Source of the DNA: Pelagicoccus sp.
GTDB taxonomy: Bacteria; Verrucomicrobiota; Verrucomicrobiia; Opitutales; Opitutaceae
Assembly (NCBI GenBank): GCA_028284635.1
Contig: JANQRJ010000076.1
Coordinates: forward strand, 1-64,000
Reading direction: 5' to 3'
Length of the DNA: 64,000 nucleotides
The stretch's first letter is position 1, and every line of letters starts with the position of its first letter. Below are positions 54,119 to 61,920 of this stretch, piece by piece. A program made the translations under genes and the position numbers. The notes beneath the pieces were generated by a model that worked only from the letters and a program-made list of their open reading frames with translations, made no database searches and had not been told where the DNA came from.

Positions 54119-55129
54119 ATGAACGCCGTCCAGGACAAGCTCAAGCGACCGCTGCGGGATCTGAGGATCTCGGTAACGGACCGTTGCAACTTTCGCTGCT
54201 CCTACTGCATGCCCAGGGAGGTGTTCGGCCCCGACTACGCCTTCCTGCCGAGGCAGCAACTCCTGAGCTACGAGGAGATCGTCTTTGCAGCCAGGTCCTT
54301 CGCATCGCTCGGCGTCCAGAAAATTAGGATAACCGGAGGCGAACCACTCATGCGGCGAGATCTGGACCTGCTCATTCGCATGCTTTCCGACGAAGTAGGC
54401 GTTTCGGACATCTCCCTTACCACTAACGGAGTTCTGCTTCCTCGCAGCGCCGCGAAACTGAAGAAAGCCGGATTGCAACGCATCAACGTCAGTCTCGACA
54501 GTTTGGATACGGAACGTTTCGCAAAAATGAACGGCGGAAGCGCCAAACCCGAGGCCGTAATTCGAGGAATCGACGAGGCTGAAGAAGCCGGTCTCCAGGT
54601 GAAGATCAACATGGTAGCCAAACTAGGCGTCAACGAAGTCGATATTCTACCCATGGTAGACTACTTCCGCCAACGCCGCATGACCCTGCGTTTCATCGAA
54701 TTCATGGACGTAGGCGCTACCAATCAATGGCGATTGGACGATGTGGTACCCGCAAAGCGGATACTCGATATCATCGGCAAACGATACGCATTCGAGCCCG
54801 TCGACGCCGAGTATCGGGGCGAAGTCGCCTCGCGGTACAGGTTCTTGGATAGCGGAACCGAGTTCGGGATCATCAGCTCGATCACCCAGCCCTTCTGCCA
54901 AGACTGCAACCGAGCCCGGGTATCCGCGGAAGGAAAGCTCTACACCTGCCTGTTCGCCAACACCGGAACCGACCTGAAAACAGTGATTCGCAGCGGAGTC
55001 TCCCAGGAGGAATTCACCGAATACGTATCTAAAATCTGGACGCGAAGGGACGACCAGTACTCCGCTTTGCGCAACGCGGAAGCAAGCGACGATCCCAATC
55101 GAATCGAGATGTCGTACATCGGCGGGTAG
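54119..55129 (+). CDS. moaA: GTP 3',8-cyclase MoaA (molybdenum cofactor)
   Basis: 336 aa radical-SAM enzyme of the first step of molybdopterin synthesis. ATG 54119 preferred to TTG 54074. SAM cluster CNFRCSYC (res ~22-29), GGEPLMRRDL; the C-terminal second cluster in CQDCNRARVSAEGKLYTCLF, and the essential GG at the very end (MSYIGG). No other moa or moe gene is near; the neighbouring cinA carries a MoCF-like fold but is not a cofactor gene. Confidence 0.95.
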   Translation: MNAVQDKLKRPLRDLRISVTDRCNFRCSYCMPREVFGPDYAFLPRQQLLSYEEIVFAARSFASLGVQKIRITGGEPLMRRDLDLLIRMLSDEVGVSDISLTTNGVLLPRSAAKLKKAGLQRINVSLDSLDTERFAKMNGGSAKPEAVIRGIDEAEEAGLQVKINMVAKLGVNEVDILPMVDYFRQRRMTLRFIEFMDVGATNQWRLDDVVPAKRILDIIGKRYAFEPVDAEYRGEVASRYRFLDSGTEFGIISSITQPFCQDCNRARVSAEGKLYTCLFANTGTDLKTVIRSGVSQEEFTEYVSKIWTRRDDQYSALRNAEASDDPNRIEMSYIGG

Positions 55130-55231
55130 CTCTGGACGGATTCCGCTAGACGCGCACAGGCGTCAACTCAGCGACATGTGACCTCTAGAAACGCGCCCGA
55201 AGGTCGCATCCCTCCTCGTGAGAGGCGGCGC

Positions 55232-55275
55232 AACGAGACATGGAATTTGCAACGTTGCAAATTCCATGTCTCGTT
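55232..55275. repeat. Perfect 44-bp palindrome without loop, centre CAACGTTG
   Basis: 22-bp arms, AACGAGACATGG at the left end and CCATGTCTCGTT at the right, centre GCAACGTTGC. It shares the CAACGTTG centre with the palindrome at 56714. Confidence 0.93.
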
Positions 55276-55304
55276 CAATTCTGAGCGTATCCGGCAGGTT
55301 CCAA

Positions 55305-55463
55305 GCTAGAGCATTTTTCGTTTGTTCGGTCGCATTTTCGGAGGGTGGTGCGGTCCCGACCGAAGTCGGGAACGCATACGCGTGCACATTGGGACGCAAA
55401 TCGGTCGTCTTCGGAGAAACCGACCCACCAATGTGCGACTAAACAAACGAAAAATGCTCTAGC
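55305..55463. repeat. Long hairpin element with perfect 22-bp arms
   Basis: Arms 55305-55326 and 55442-55463 are exact reverse complements (start GCTAGAGCATTTTTCG). The loop contains CGTCTTCGGAGAAACCGA, close to a piece at 23872-23890. Confidence 0.88.
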
Positions 55464-55520
55464 ATCCAAACATCAGCGCTAATCGGCACCTTCGGTGGTT
55501 GGTTCGCTTAAAACAGAAAT

Positions 55521-55653
55521 TTTAGCCGCAAAAAAGCGCAAAAACGATAGGCTTCGTGGCCTTCGTTATAACGAAGGAACTCAACCAGTTCGTAACCTCA
55601 AGAGCCCTATAGGGCGGTAGCAACCCGATCTCTTGCGCCTTTTTGCGGCTAAA
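55521..55653. repeat. Palindromic TTTAGCCGCAAAAA element
   Basis: Ends TTTAGCCGCAAAAAAGCGCA and TTGCGCCTTTTTGCGGCTAA; the loop carries CCTTCGTTATAACGAAGG, a perfect small palindrome. Related to the repeats at 20.7-22.6 kb. Confidence 0.8.
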
Positions 55654-55683
55654 TAAACCCGAACGTTTCAAAAAAGAATGCTT

Positions 55684-55762
55684 TAGGAACCGCGAATACA
55701 CGCGAATCAAAGCTTCAAATGAGAAATCATTCGTGTTTATTCGCGTTCATTCGCGGTTCCTA
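55684..55762. repeat. Palindromic GGAACCGCGAAT element
   Basis: 24-bp arms with two mismatches: TAGGAACCGCGAATACACGC on the left, GCGTTCATTCGCGGTTCCTA on the right. The ACCGCGAATNNACGCGAA type is a common dispersed repeat in environmental bacteria. Confidence 0.85.
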
Positions 55763-55774
55763 TTACTCTTGTTT

Positions 55775-56104
55775 TCATAGTGGATAGTTACGACTGCGGC
55801 TCAAGTCGTCCTGCAGCTCCTCGCTGAATCCCTCCAGGTCTTCTTCAAGCATTCCGTAGCGTAGCATGAGCATCATCGACATGAACATGTTGGATCGGGA
55901 GTGCCGATCCAAGCAGTCCTGTAGAATTCTCTTTTCCTTTTGCATTCGTTCTAAGGTATCCCAGAACTGTTCGGTCGGAGTCTTGTCAGGGGCCGTTAGC
56001 ATACTCACCAACTCATGATTCCTTTTTTTCAGATACCTTTCCCGAAGATCTGCGACCATGCTCCGGTATCGCTTCCAATCGGACTCTTTTGGCTTTCCGT
56101 TCAT
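55775..56104 (-). CDS. Hypothetical helical protein
   Basis: 109 aa, no family recognised. Strongly helical and charged, with SDWKRYRSMVADLRERYL at the start, a Met-rich segment (NMFMSMMLMLRYGMLEEDLE) and an acidic end. Looks like a small cytoplasmic, possibly DNA- or nucleoid-related helical bundle. It stands alone between two repeat islands. Confidence 0.55.
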   Translation of the reverse strand: MNGKPKESDWKRYRSMVADLRERYLKKRNHELVSMLTAPDKTPTEQFWDTLERMQKEKRILQDCLDRHSRSNMFMSMMLMLRYGMLEEDLEGFSEELQDDLSRSRNYPL

Positions 56105-56591
56105 TTTATTTATATGGCTTCGAAGTCAGGTCCGGGTTTTGCCGGATTCTTTGTATTCATAATTTTATCTACAAGACTGTCCGATAAATCGAAAAACGCG
56201 AGACTGCTTTTATGTGGGAGCGCACTCGGCACACGAAACCGGATTCCCGATACCTCTATTGGCTATCGCGGGGCAACAGTCTTCGCTCTTCGAGCTATGC
56301 CCGTCAAGAGCGCACTCCCACACCTATTGGACGCTTTCTTATGCCAGTCATCGATTGCTCACCGACAGGACCATGTCATGCGCTAGTGTCGCGTCACGGA
56401 TGCAACGTAGTCCGCATCGAGTCCATCCGCCATGTCCTGCGGCTCGTCCCCTACGAAGGCCGCGACGACACCTTGGTCGAGGCGATCGAGCCCGGCATCG
56501 TAACTCCCTATCAAGAGTCCGAAGACAGCAGGACCGCCGGCTCTTAACCCCCAAAGGAAGCCTGACCGCCACTCGAAAAAGACGCGAAGGA

Positions 56592-56694
56592 AGTCCGTAT
56601 CCTCCCCTGGGAACGCGGGCGGCTCGCCCGCAACTGGCCTGATACTGCATCTCTGCGGGCGAGCCGCCCGCGTTCCCAGGGGAGGATACGGACT
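56592..56694. repeat. Perfect 41-bp inverted repeat, 21-bp loop
   Basis: Arms 56592-56632 and 56654-56694 match without a mismatch (starts AGTCCGTATCCTCCCCTGGG). Both arms hold the GGGAACGCGGGCGGCTCGCC unit. Near the centre the arms contain a further GGCGAGCC/GGCTCGCC symmetry. Confidence 0.95.
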
Positions 56695-56713
56695 CAATCC
56701 CATCTCATTTCAG

Positions 56714-56743
56714 ATTTTAGTTTCCAACGTTGGAAACTAAAAT
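56714..56743. repeat. Perfect 30-bp palindrome, centre CAACGTTG
   Basis: Arms ATTTTAGTTTCCAAC and GTTGGAAACTAAAAT with no loop. Sits 130 bp upstream of the MgtE-like mini gene and 20 bp after the 41-bp inverted repeat. Confidence 0.93.
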
Positions 56744-56872
56744 GCATCCACAAGACGTTCCGAATAGCTCCTAACAAAAAGCTCGATTCGCTCGAAAGCT
56801 CGCAATACCCCTTGAACCGAAGCCGCGCGCATCGAAACGCTCGGCCCCGCAGCGCTCGCCCCCCGACCAAAC

Positions 56873-57124
56873 ATGCCCGAAGAAAACGCCACACCCTTCG
56901 ACTTGAAACTGAAAATCGAGGAAGGCCTGCAAGACGTCGCCCAACGCTTCGTGGAGTACGCTCCCCAGATCGTCGGAGCCCTCGTGCCCATTCTGCTCAA
57001 ACGCTTCGGCCTCGACCCCGCCCAATCCTCCTCGATCGTTCTCACCACCGTCACTGATATCGCGGGCTTTCTCTCCTTTCTCGGCATAGCGACCCTGCTG
57101 TCCGGCATGCTCGCAGCCAACTAG
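56873..57124 (+). CDS. Mini membrane protein resembling the MgtE C-terminus
   Basis: 83 aa. After a polar N-terminus (MPEENATPFDLKLKIEEGLQ) come two hydrophobic segments: APQIVGALVPILLKRFGL and VLTTVTDIAGFLSFLGIATL. The latter matches the last helices of MgtE magnesium channels, where TTxxD-x2-G holds the pore Asp (Asp432 in the Thermus enzyme); the first resembles the leading helix of MscS-type channels. Full MgtE has N and CBS domains and five helices, so this is either a remnant or a stand-alone mini-channel module. First gene of the RimB/RimK/MscS operon, 59 bp before the next. Confidence 0.6.
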   Translation: MPEENATPFDLKLKIEEGLQDVAQRFVEYAPQIVGALVPILLKRFGLDPAQSSSIVLTTVTDIAGFLSFLGIATLLSGMLAAN

Positions 57125-57183
57125 GCCAGGCGCAAAAGCGATGGGATTTTTCAATACACCTTCAGCAGCCCCTTTTCGAAATA

Positions 57184-57666
57184 ATGATTTTGTCCAAGGA
57201 AAATAAGACCAAAAAAGGCGGCCCCACGATCATCGGCTGGAAGGAATCCATCGACCTGCCCGATTGGGGCATTCGTCACATCACCGCGAAAGCCGACACC
57301 GGAGCCCGACGCTCCGCGATCGACGTCAAGAACATCGTCGAACTCCCCGGCAACAAGGTCCGCTTCGACATAGCCCTCCACCGCAAGGATCGGGACTACA
57401 CGCAAACGATCACCGCCCCCATCAGTCACCAGACCCACGTGCGTTCCAGCAACGGCCAGCAACACGAGCGCTACTTCGTGCGGACCACCATAAAGATCGG
57501 GAAGAAGCGAAAGTCCATCGAGCTCAGCCTCGTCGACCGCAAGCAGATGACCTGCCGCATGCTCCTCGGCCGCAAGGCCCTGGAAGAAGACTTTCTCGTC
57601 GATTCCTCTCAAACCCATCTCACCCGTCCGAACAAGCGACTGAAAATAGTCGAATCCAAAGATTAG
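57184..57666 (+). CDS. RimB-like retropepsin-family protease (ATP-dependent zinc protease family)
   Basis: 160 aa. Core IIGWKESIDLPDWGIRHITA then KADTGARRSAIDVKNI: the D-T-G-A/S-type aspartic-protease motif of the family annotated as 'ATP-dependent zinc protease' and shown in the Pseudomonas RimABK system as retropepsin-like RimB. VDRKQMTCRMLLGRKALEED and the FLVDSSQTHL end are conserved. Always found next to RimK-type ligases; here 18 bp before one. Confidence 0.88.
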   Translation: MILSKENKTKKGGPTIIGWKESIDLPDWGIRHITAKADTGARRSAIDVKNIVELPGNKVRFDIALHRKDRDYTQTITAPISHQTHVRSSNGQQHERYFVRTTIKIGKKRKSIELSLVDRKQMTCRMLLGRKALEEDFLVDSSQTHLTRPNKRLKIVESKD

Positions 57667-57684
57667 ATACAAAGCGGCCCACCC

Positions 57685-58899
57685 ATGAATCCACTCAAGA
57701 TAGCCATCCTCTCCCGAGGCCCTCGCCTCTACAGCACCAAGCGACTCAAGGAGGCCGCCATCGCCCGCGGACACAAGGTCAAGGTGCTCGACACCCTCAA
57801 GTTCGGCATCTACCTGCGCCAAGGCGAGCCGGACCTCACCTTCCGCGGCAAGCCGCTCTCGCTCTACGATGCCGTCGTCCCGCGTATCGGAAGTTCCATC
57901 ACGTTCTACGGGGCCGCAGTCGTGCGACAGTTCGAGCAGATGGGCGCCTTCTGCCTGAACACCGCCGACTCCATCATGGCCTCGCGCGACAAGCTCGCCT
58001 CCATGCAAGCCCTCAGCCGACACGACGTAGGCATCGCCGAAACCGCCTTCGTCAGAGACCAGAGCGACATACTCGGCGCCATCAACGAGATGGGCGGAGC
58101 CCCCGTCATCATCAAGCTCCTCTCCGGCACCCAAGGCGTAGGCGTCATCCTGGCGGAGTCCAACAAGGTCGCCGAAGCCATCATCGAGACGCTCTCTAGC
58201 GTGAAGCAAAACGTGCTCGTGCAGAAGTTCGTATCCGAATCCAAAGGACGCGACATCCGAGCCTTCGTCGTAGGCGACAAGGTAGTCGCAGCCATGCGCC
58301 GCTCCGCCGTCGGCCAGGAGTTCCGCAGCAACGTTCATCGCGGCGGCACCACCCAGGCGGTCGAGCTCGACGAGGAATACGAACGCACCGCGATCCGCGC
58401 CGCCCGCATCCTCAACCTCAAGGTCGCCGGCGTCGACATGCTCGAAGGCAAGGACGGCCCCGTCATCATGGAAGTCAACTCCTCCCCCGGACTCGAGGGA
58501 ATCGAAGGCGCCACCGGAGTCGACGTCGCAGGCGAGATCATCAAGTTCCTTGAAAACCAGATACGCTTCGGCAATTTCGACGCTCGCGAGCGCCTGTCAT
58601 TGGCCGCCGGATACGCGATCACGGAATTCAACGTCGAACCCCTCTCTCCGATCTCGGGCAAGACCATCGAAAACAGCGGCCTGCGCGAGCGCGATATCGT
58701 CATCTTGAGAATAACCCGGGGCGGAGAGCATATCGCCAACCCCCGAAAGGAACGCGAGATCCTCGCCGGCGACTCCCTCCTCTGCTACGGCAACCAAGTC
58801 ACCCTCAGCAGCTACCTCCCAGCCCAGCTCAAGCGAAAGCGCCGCAAGAAGAAAAAGACGCCCGCAGCCAAACCCCAGGAAAAGGGACTGGATCAATGA
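57685..58899 (+). CDS. RimK-type ATP-grasp ligase fused to an RCK_C (TrkA_C) domain
   Basis: 404 aa. Residues 1-~300 are a RimK-like alpha-L-glutamate ligase: ILSRGPRLYSTKRLKEAA, RDKLASMQALSRHDVGIAET, glycine loop IKLLSGTQGVGVILAES, QKFVSESKGRDIRAFVVG, and metal-binding VIMEVNSSPGLEGIEGAT. Residues ~305-375 are a TrkA_C/RCK_C domain (LSPISGKTIENSGLRERDIV, NPRKEREILAGDSLLCYGN), which in potassium channels binds nucleotides or ions. The tail is very basic (KRKRRKKKKTPAAK). E. coli RimK glutamylates ribosomal protein S6 and lacks RCK_C. Overlaps the next gene by 4 bp. Confidence 0.9.
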   Translation: MNPLKIAILSRGPRLYSTKRLKEAAIARGHKVKVLDTLKFGIYLRQGEPDLTFRGKPLSLYDAVVPRIGSSITFYGAAVVRQFEQMGAFCLNTADSIMASRDKLASMQALSRHDVGIAETAFVRDQSDILGAINEMGGAPVIIKLLSGTQGVGVILAESNKVAEAIIETLSSVKQNVLVQKFVSESKGRDIRAFVVGDKVVAAMRRSAVGQEFRSNVHRGGTTQAVELDEEYERTAIRAARILNLKVAGVDMLEGKDGPVIMEVNSSPGLEGIEGATGVDVAGEIIKFLENQIRFGNFDARERLSLAAGYAITEFNVEPLSPISGKTIENSGLRERDIVILRITRGGEHIANPRKEREILAGDSLLCYGNQVTLSSYLPAQLKRKRRKKKKTPAAKPQEKGLDQ

Positions 58900-59954
58900 G
58901 CAGAGGCCCTCTCAAAATCGGCGGCGTATCCGTAAGACCAGGACAATCCAAAGACGTTAAGCTCGAGATTTCCGAAACCTATACCGGCGACAAGACTCGC
59001 ATCCCTCTGCAGGTCGTCCGGGCAAATAAAGACGGCCCGCGCGTATTCGTCACCGCCGCAATTCACGGCGACGAGATCAACGGCACCGGCATCATACACG
59101 ACTTCCTCTTCGAGCAGTCCCTCAAGCTGACGGCCGGCGCCGTCATCTTCGCTCCCGTGGTCAACGTCTTCGGTTTCGAGTCCCACGAGCGCTACCTGCC
59201 GGACCGCCGCGACCTGAACCGCTCCTTTCCCGGCTCTCCAACCGGCAGCCTCGCCAGCCGGATCGCCAACAAGCTCATGACCGAGATCGTCGACAACTGC
59301 GACTACGGCATCGACCTCCACACCGCAGCTTTCCAACGCACCAACTACCCAAACGTCAGAGCCGATCTCAGCAACCCTCAAGCCAAGCGAATCGCCCTCG
59401 CCTTCGGCTGCGCCCTGGTGGTCGACGGCAAGGGACCGCTCGGATCGTTTCGCCGCGAAGCCACCAAACGCGGCTGCCCTACCATCATCCTCGAGGCCGG
59501 CGAACCCTGGAAAATGGAGCCAAGCGTCCAGACCATCGGGCTCAACGGTATCCGAAATGTCCTGACAGAGCTCGACATGATCGAAGGGCTCAAGACCAAG
59601 CCCCCCTTCCAAGCCAGCATCCGAAAGACCCAATGGCTCCGGGCGAAAGTCGGCGGGATCCTCAAATTCCATGTCAGTCCAGGCGACTTCGTGGCCCAAG
59701 GCCAACCCGTCGCCACGAACTACACCATCCTAGGCAAGGAGCAGAACTCCATCGCCAGCCCCTCCCCCGGCATCGTTCTCGGCATGACCACCATGCCCGC
59801 GGTCAAGCCCGGCGAGCCCATCTGCCATATCGCGACCCTCACCAAAACCCAGCTCGCCCGCTACAAGCGCCTCCTCGAACGCGCCGCCAGCGAAGATCCC
59901 CACCAGATCGCCCAACGCGATCTCGCCACCAACATCGACGTATCCGCAATCTGA
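58896..59954 (+). CDS. Succinylglutamate desuccinylase/aspartoacylase family protein
   Basis: 352 aa zinc carboxypeptidase-like deacylase. Zinc ligands in AAIHGDEINGTG (H-x2-E) and GIDLHTAAFQRTNYPNV (His), plus the family box PDRRDLNRSFPG; the general base Glu is in IILEAGEPW. A C-terminal biotinyl-lipoyl-like beta domain (GILKFHVSPGDFVAQGQPVA) is typical of this COG3608-like branch. Start overlaps the RimK stop (ATGA), so translation is coupled; its substrate may be the product or target of the ligase. Confidence 0.9.
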   Translation: MSRGPLKIGGVSVRPGQSKDVKLEISETYTGDKTRIPLQVVRANKDGPRVFVTAAIHGDEINGTGIIHDFLFEQSLKLTAGAVIFAPVVNVFGFESHERYLPDRRDLNRSFPGSPTGSLASRIANKLMTEIVDNCDYGIDLHTAAFQRTNYPNVRADLSNPQAKRIALAFGCALVVDGKGPLGSFRREATKRGCPTIILEAGEPWKMEPSVQTIGLNGIRNVLTELDMIEGLKTKPPFQASIRKTQWLRAKVGGILKFHVSPGDFVAQGQPVATNYTILGKEQNSIASPSPGIVLGMTTMPAVKPGEPICHIATLTKTQLARYKRLLERAASEDPHQIAQRDLATNIDVSAI

Positions 59955-60013
59955 ATACAAACGCCACCACCTCTAGACGGCTTTCAGCGCTTAGCCTTCA
60001 GCCTCCCCCCAAC

Positions 60014-60829
60014 ATGAACCCCACCGCCGACATTAAACCGCCCTCCGGCAAGGAGTCCCGTTGGCTCTCCATCCGCATCGCCGAAAACCAGGCCGCCGTA
60101 TGGAGCGTCGAAAACATTACCGTATTCGCCCAGCGCGTACTGGGAGACTGGATGCTCGCCCGCGACGAAAATCCCGACCTGCTGATCGAACGCGAAGCCA
60201 GGCAAATATCCTGGCTCCCCCTCCACCTCGACTGGAAGCGCTGGGCCCTCGAGCGCGAAGCCAGCGAGATCCGCTTCTGGCCCGCCTTCCCGGACCGCCC
60301 CCTCGTCGTCAAGACGCGCATGCCCGTCATCGTCCCGCCCCACAGCTCCGTCGACCTCTACGTCAACCTCCCCGTCTGGCTGGAAGTCTCGGTCGCCCAA
60401 AACGACAGTTTCTACACCCTCGACACCATAGCTCCCGCGAAGCTGAGCAACACCTGGTACGGCACCCACTTCGAAGGCCAACTCTGCTACGCCGTTAAGA
60501 GCAGAGCCCGCCGCAGCCTCGACGACCTTCCCGAAGAACCCCTCCGAGCCGTCTGCCCGCTGAAAATCAGAAACCGTTCCCAAGATTCCCTTCCCGTAGA
60601 GAAAATCCGAATACACCCCGACCACCTCTACCTCTACCAGTCCAGGAACCGCCTGTGGACCAACCCCGTCGTCGCTACCTTCGAAGGCAAGGAAAAGCAT
60701 ATCGAGCTCAACTACCACAACGAAGCCCCGCCCTTCCTCAAGAAAGCTCGATCAATCAGGGAAGCCAAGCAGCCCCAGCGCAGGGAATCCATCATCGACC
60801 GCCTATTCTTCCGAACCCCCGAAGCCTAA
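60014..60829 (+). CDS. DUF432 domain protein
   Basis: 271 aa from ATG 60014. DUF432 members are soluble beta-rich proteins of unknown function repeatedly found next to mscS genes in archaea and bacteria. Here IRFWPAFPDRPLVVKTRMPV, then IVPPHSSVDLYVNLPVWLEV and SNTWYGTHFEGQLCYAVKSR and NRSQDSLPVEKIRIHPDHLY look like that family. Its TAA overlaps the MscS ATG by one base, which supports the functional link. Confidence 0.82.
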   Translation: MNPTADIKPPSGKESRWLSIRIAENQAAVWSVENITVFAQRVLGDWMLARDENPDLLIEREARQISWLPLHLDWKRWALEREASEIRFWPAFPDRPLVVKTRMPVIVPPHSSVDLYVNLPVWLEVSVAQNDSFYTLDTIAPAKLSNTWYGTHFEGQLCYAVKSRARRSLDDLPEEPLRAVCPLKIRNRSQDSLPVEKIRIHPDHLYLYQSRNRLWTNPVVATFEGKEKHIELNYHNEAPPFLKKARSIREAKQPQRRESIIDRLFFRTPEA

Positions 60830-61668
60830 TGACAGCCATACTCGCTCAAGCCGCGGACGTCGAAACCGCAATAGGAGGCGTCATCGGACGCGACAACTGG
60901 GACATCGCCCTGCGCGTCGGCATACTCGCCCTGATAGGCCTCCCAGCCTGCTTCGTCCTCTCTCGCCTCGTCGGCAGGATCTCCCGCAAGCGCCTCGGCG
61001 AACACGTCGGCATACTCGTCCAGAAGATCCTTCTCTACGGCGGACTCTCAGCGGTATTCATCACCATACTGCTAGAATTCGGCTTCAATTTGGGAGCCCT
61101 CCTCGGAGCGGCCGGCATCGTATCCGTCGCCATCGGTTTCGCGGCGCAGACCAGCCTCTCCAATATAATCAGCGGCATATTCCTCTATGGCGAAAAGCCC
61201 TTCGCGGTGGGAGACGTCATCCGCGTCGGCGCCACCACCGGAGTCGTCCTCTCCATAGATCTGCTCTCCGTAAAGCTGCGCCAGTTCGACAACCAGTTCG
61301 TGCGCATCCCAAACGAGAGCATGATCAAGACCGAAGTCGCCACCATCACCAAATTCCCCATACGCCGCGTCGACATCAACGTCGGAGTGGCCTACGACAC
61401 CAGCATCGACAAGACCATAGCCGCCCTCAAGGAAGTCTCCGACAAGAACTCCTTCTCCCTAGACGATCCCGCCCCCGTCATCATCTTCCAAGGCTTCGGC
61501 GACTCCTCGCTCAACTTCATGATCGGAGCCTGGTGCGAGCGAACCCAGTTCCTCGATCTCAAGAACTCGCTCACCAGGGATATCAAGGAGAAGTTCGACC
61601 AAGAAGGCATCGAGATCCCCTTCCCCCAACGCGTCGTACATATCGCAAACTCCGCCCCCCCAGCTTAA
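60829..61668 (+). CDS. mscS: MscS family mechanosensitive ion channel
   Basis: 279 aa. Three membrane helices: DIALRVGILALIGLPACFVL, QKILLYGGLSAVFITILLEF and the pore helix with the Gly/Ala pattern (LGALLGAAGIVSVAIGFAAQ) ending TSLSNIISGIFLYGEKPFAV, then the beta/alpha cytoplasmic vestibule (FVRIPNESMIKTEVATITKF, EGIEIPFPQRVVHI). Opens on membrane tension to release ions during osmotic downshock. Last gene of the operon. Confidence 0.95.
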   Translation: MTAILAQAADVETAIGGVIGRDNWDIALRVGILALIGLPACFVLSRLVGRISRKRLGEHVGILVQKILLYGGLSAVFITILLEFGFNLGALLGAAGIVSVAIGFAAQTSLSNIISGIFLYGEKPFAVGDVIRVGATTGVVLSIDLLSVKLRQFDNQFVRIPNESMIKTEVATITKFPIRRVDINVGVAYDTSIDKTIAALKEVSDKNSFSLDDPAPVIIFQGFGDSSLNFMIGAWCERTQFLDLKNSLTRDIKEKFDQEGIEIPFPQRVVHIANSAPPA

Positions 61669-61920
61669 TAATTTTCATCTGCTTCTACTTCTTCATCTTC
61701 TTCTAGTAACACCAATCCTCCGACTCCGACCTTCGATCCTTTGAGATTAAGATTAGGATTAAGAGGAAAAAGCAGAAGCAGATGAAGATCAGAAAATCGA
61801 GCTTTCCCAACACGCTCTAAAAAGGTGGCACGCCTTCTCCGAAGGCGTTTTCTCCCCCGCGAAGGGCACGACCTAAAGGGCAAGACTTATCGAAAGCGGC
61901 AAGCGCTCCCCAAGGCGAAC

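Larger units (their letters stand above)
55130..55774. other. Repeat island of 645 bp
   Basis: No gene recognised. Four independent palindromic elements lie side by side and are listed separately (55232, 55305, 55521, 55684). Confidence 0.8.
56105..56872. other. Repeat island of 768 bp
   Basis: No gene recognised. It contains an imperfect TGTGGGAGCGCACTC inverted pair (about 56213 and 56312-56326), a perfect 41-bp inverted repeat and a perfect 30-bp palindrome, the last two listed separately. Confidence 0.75.

Noticed and set aside
61675..61790. ATCTGCTTCT / AGAAGCAGAT inverted pair after mscS as a terminator
   Set aside because: Arms of ~13 bp are separated by ~85 bp and there is no T run; too weak to call.
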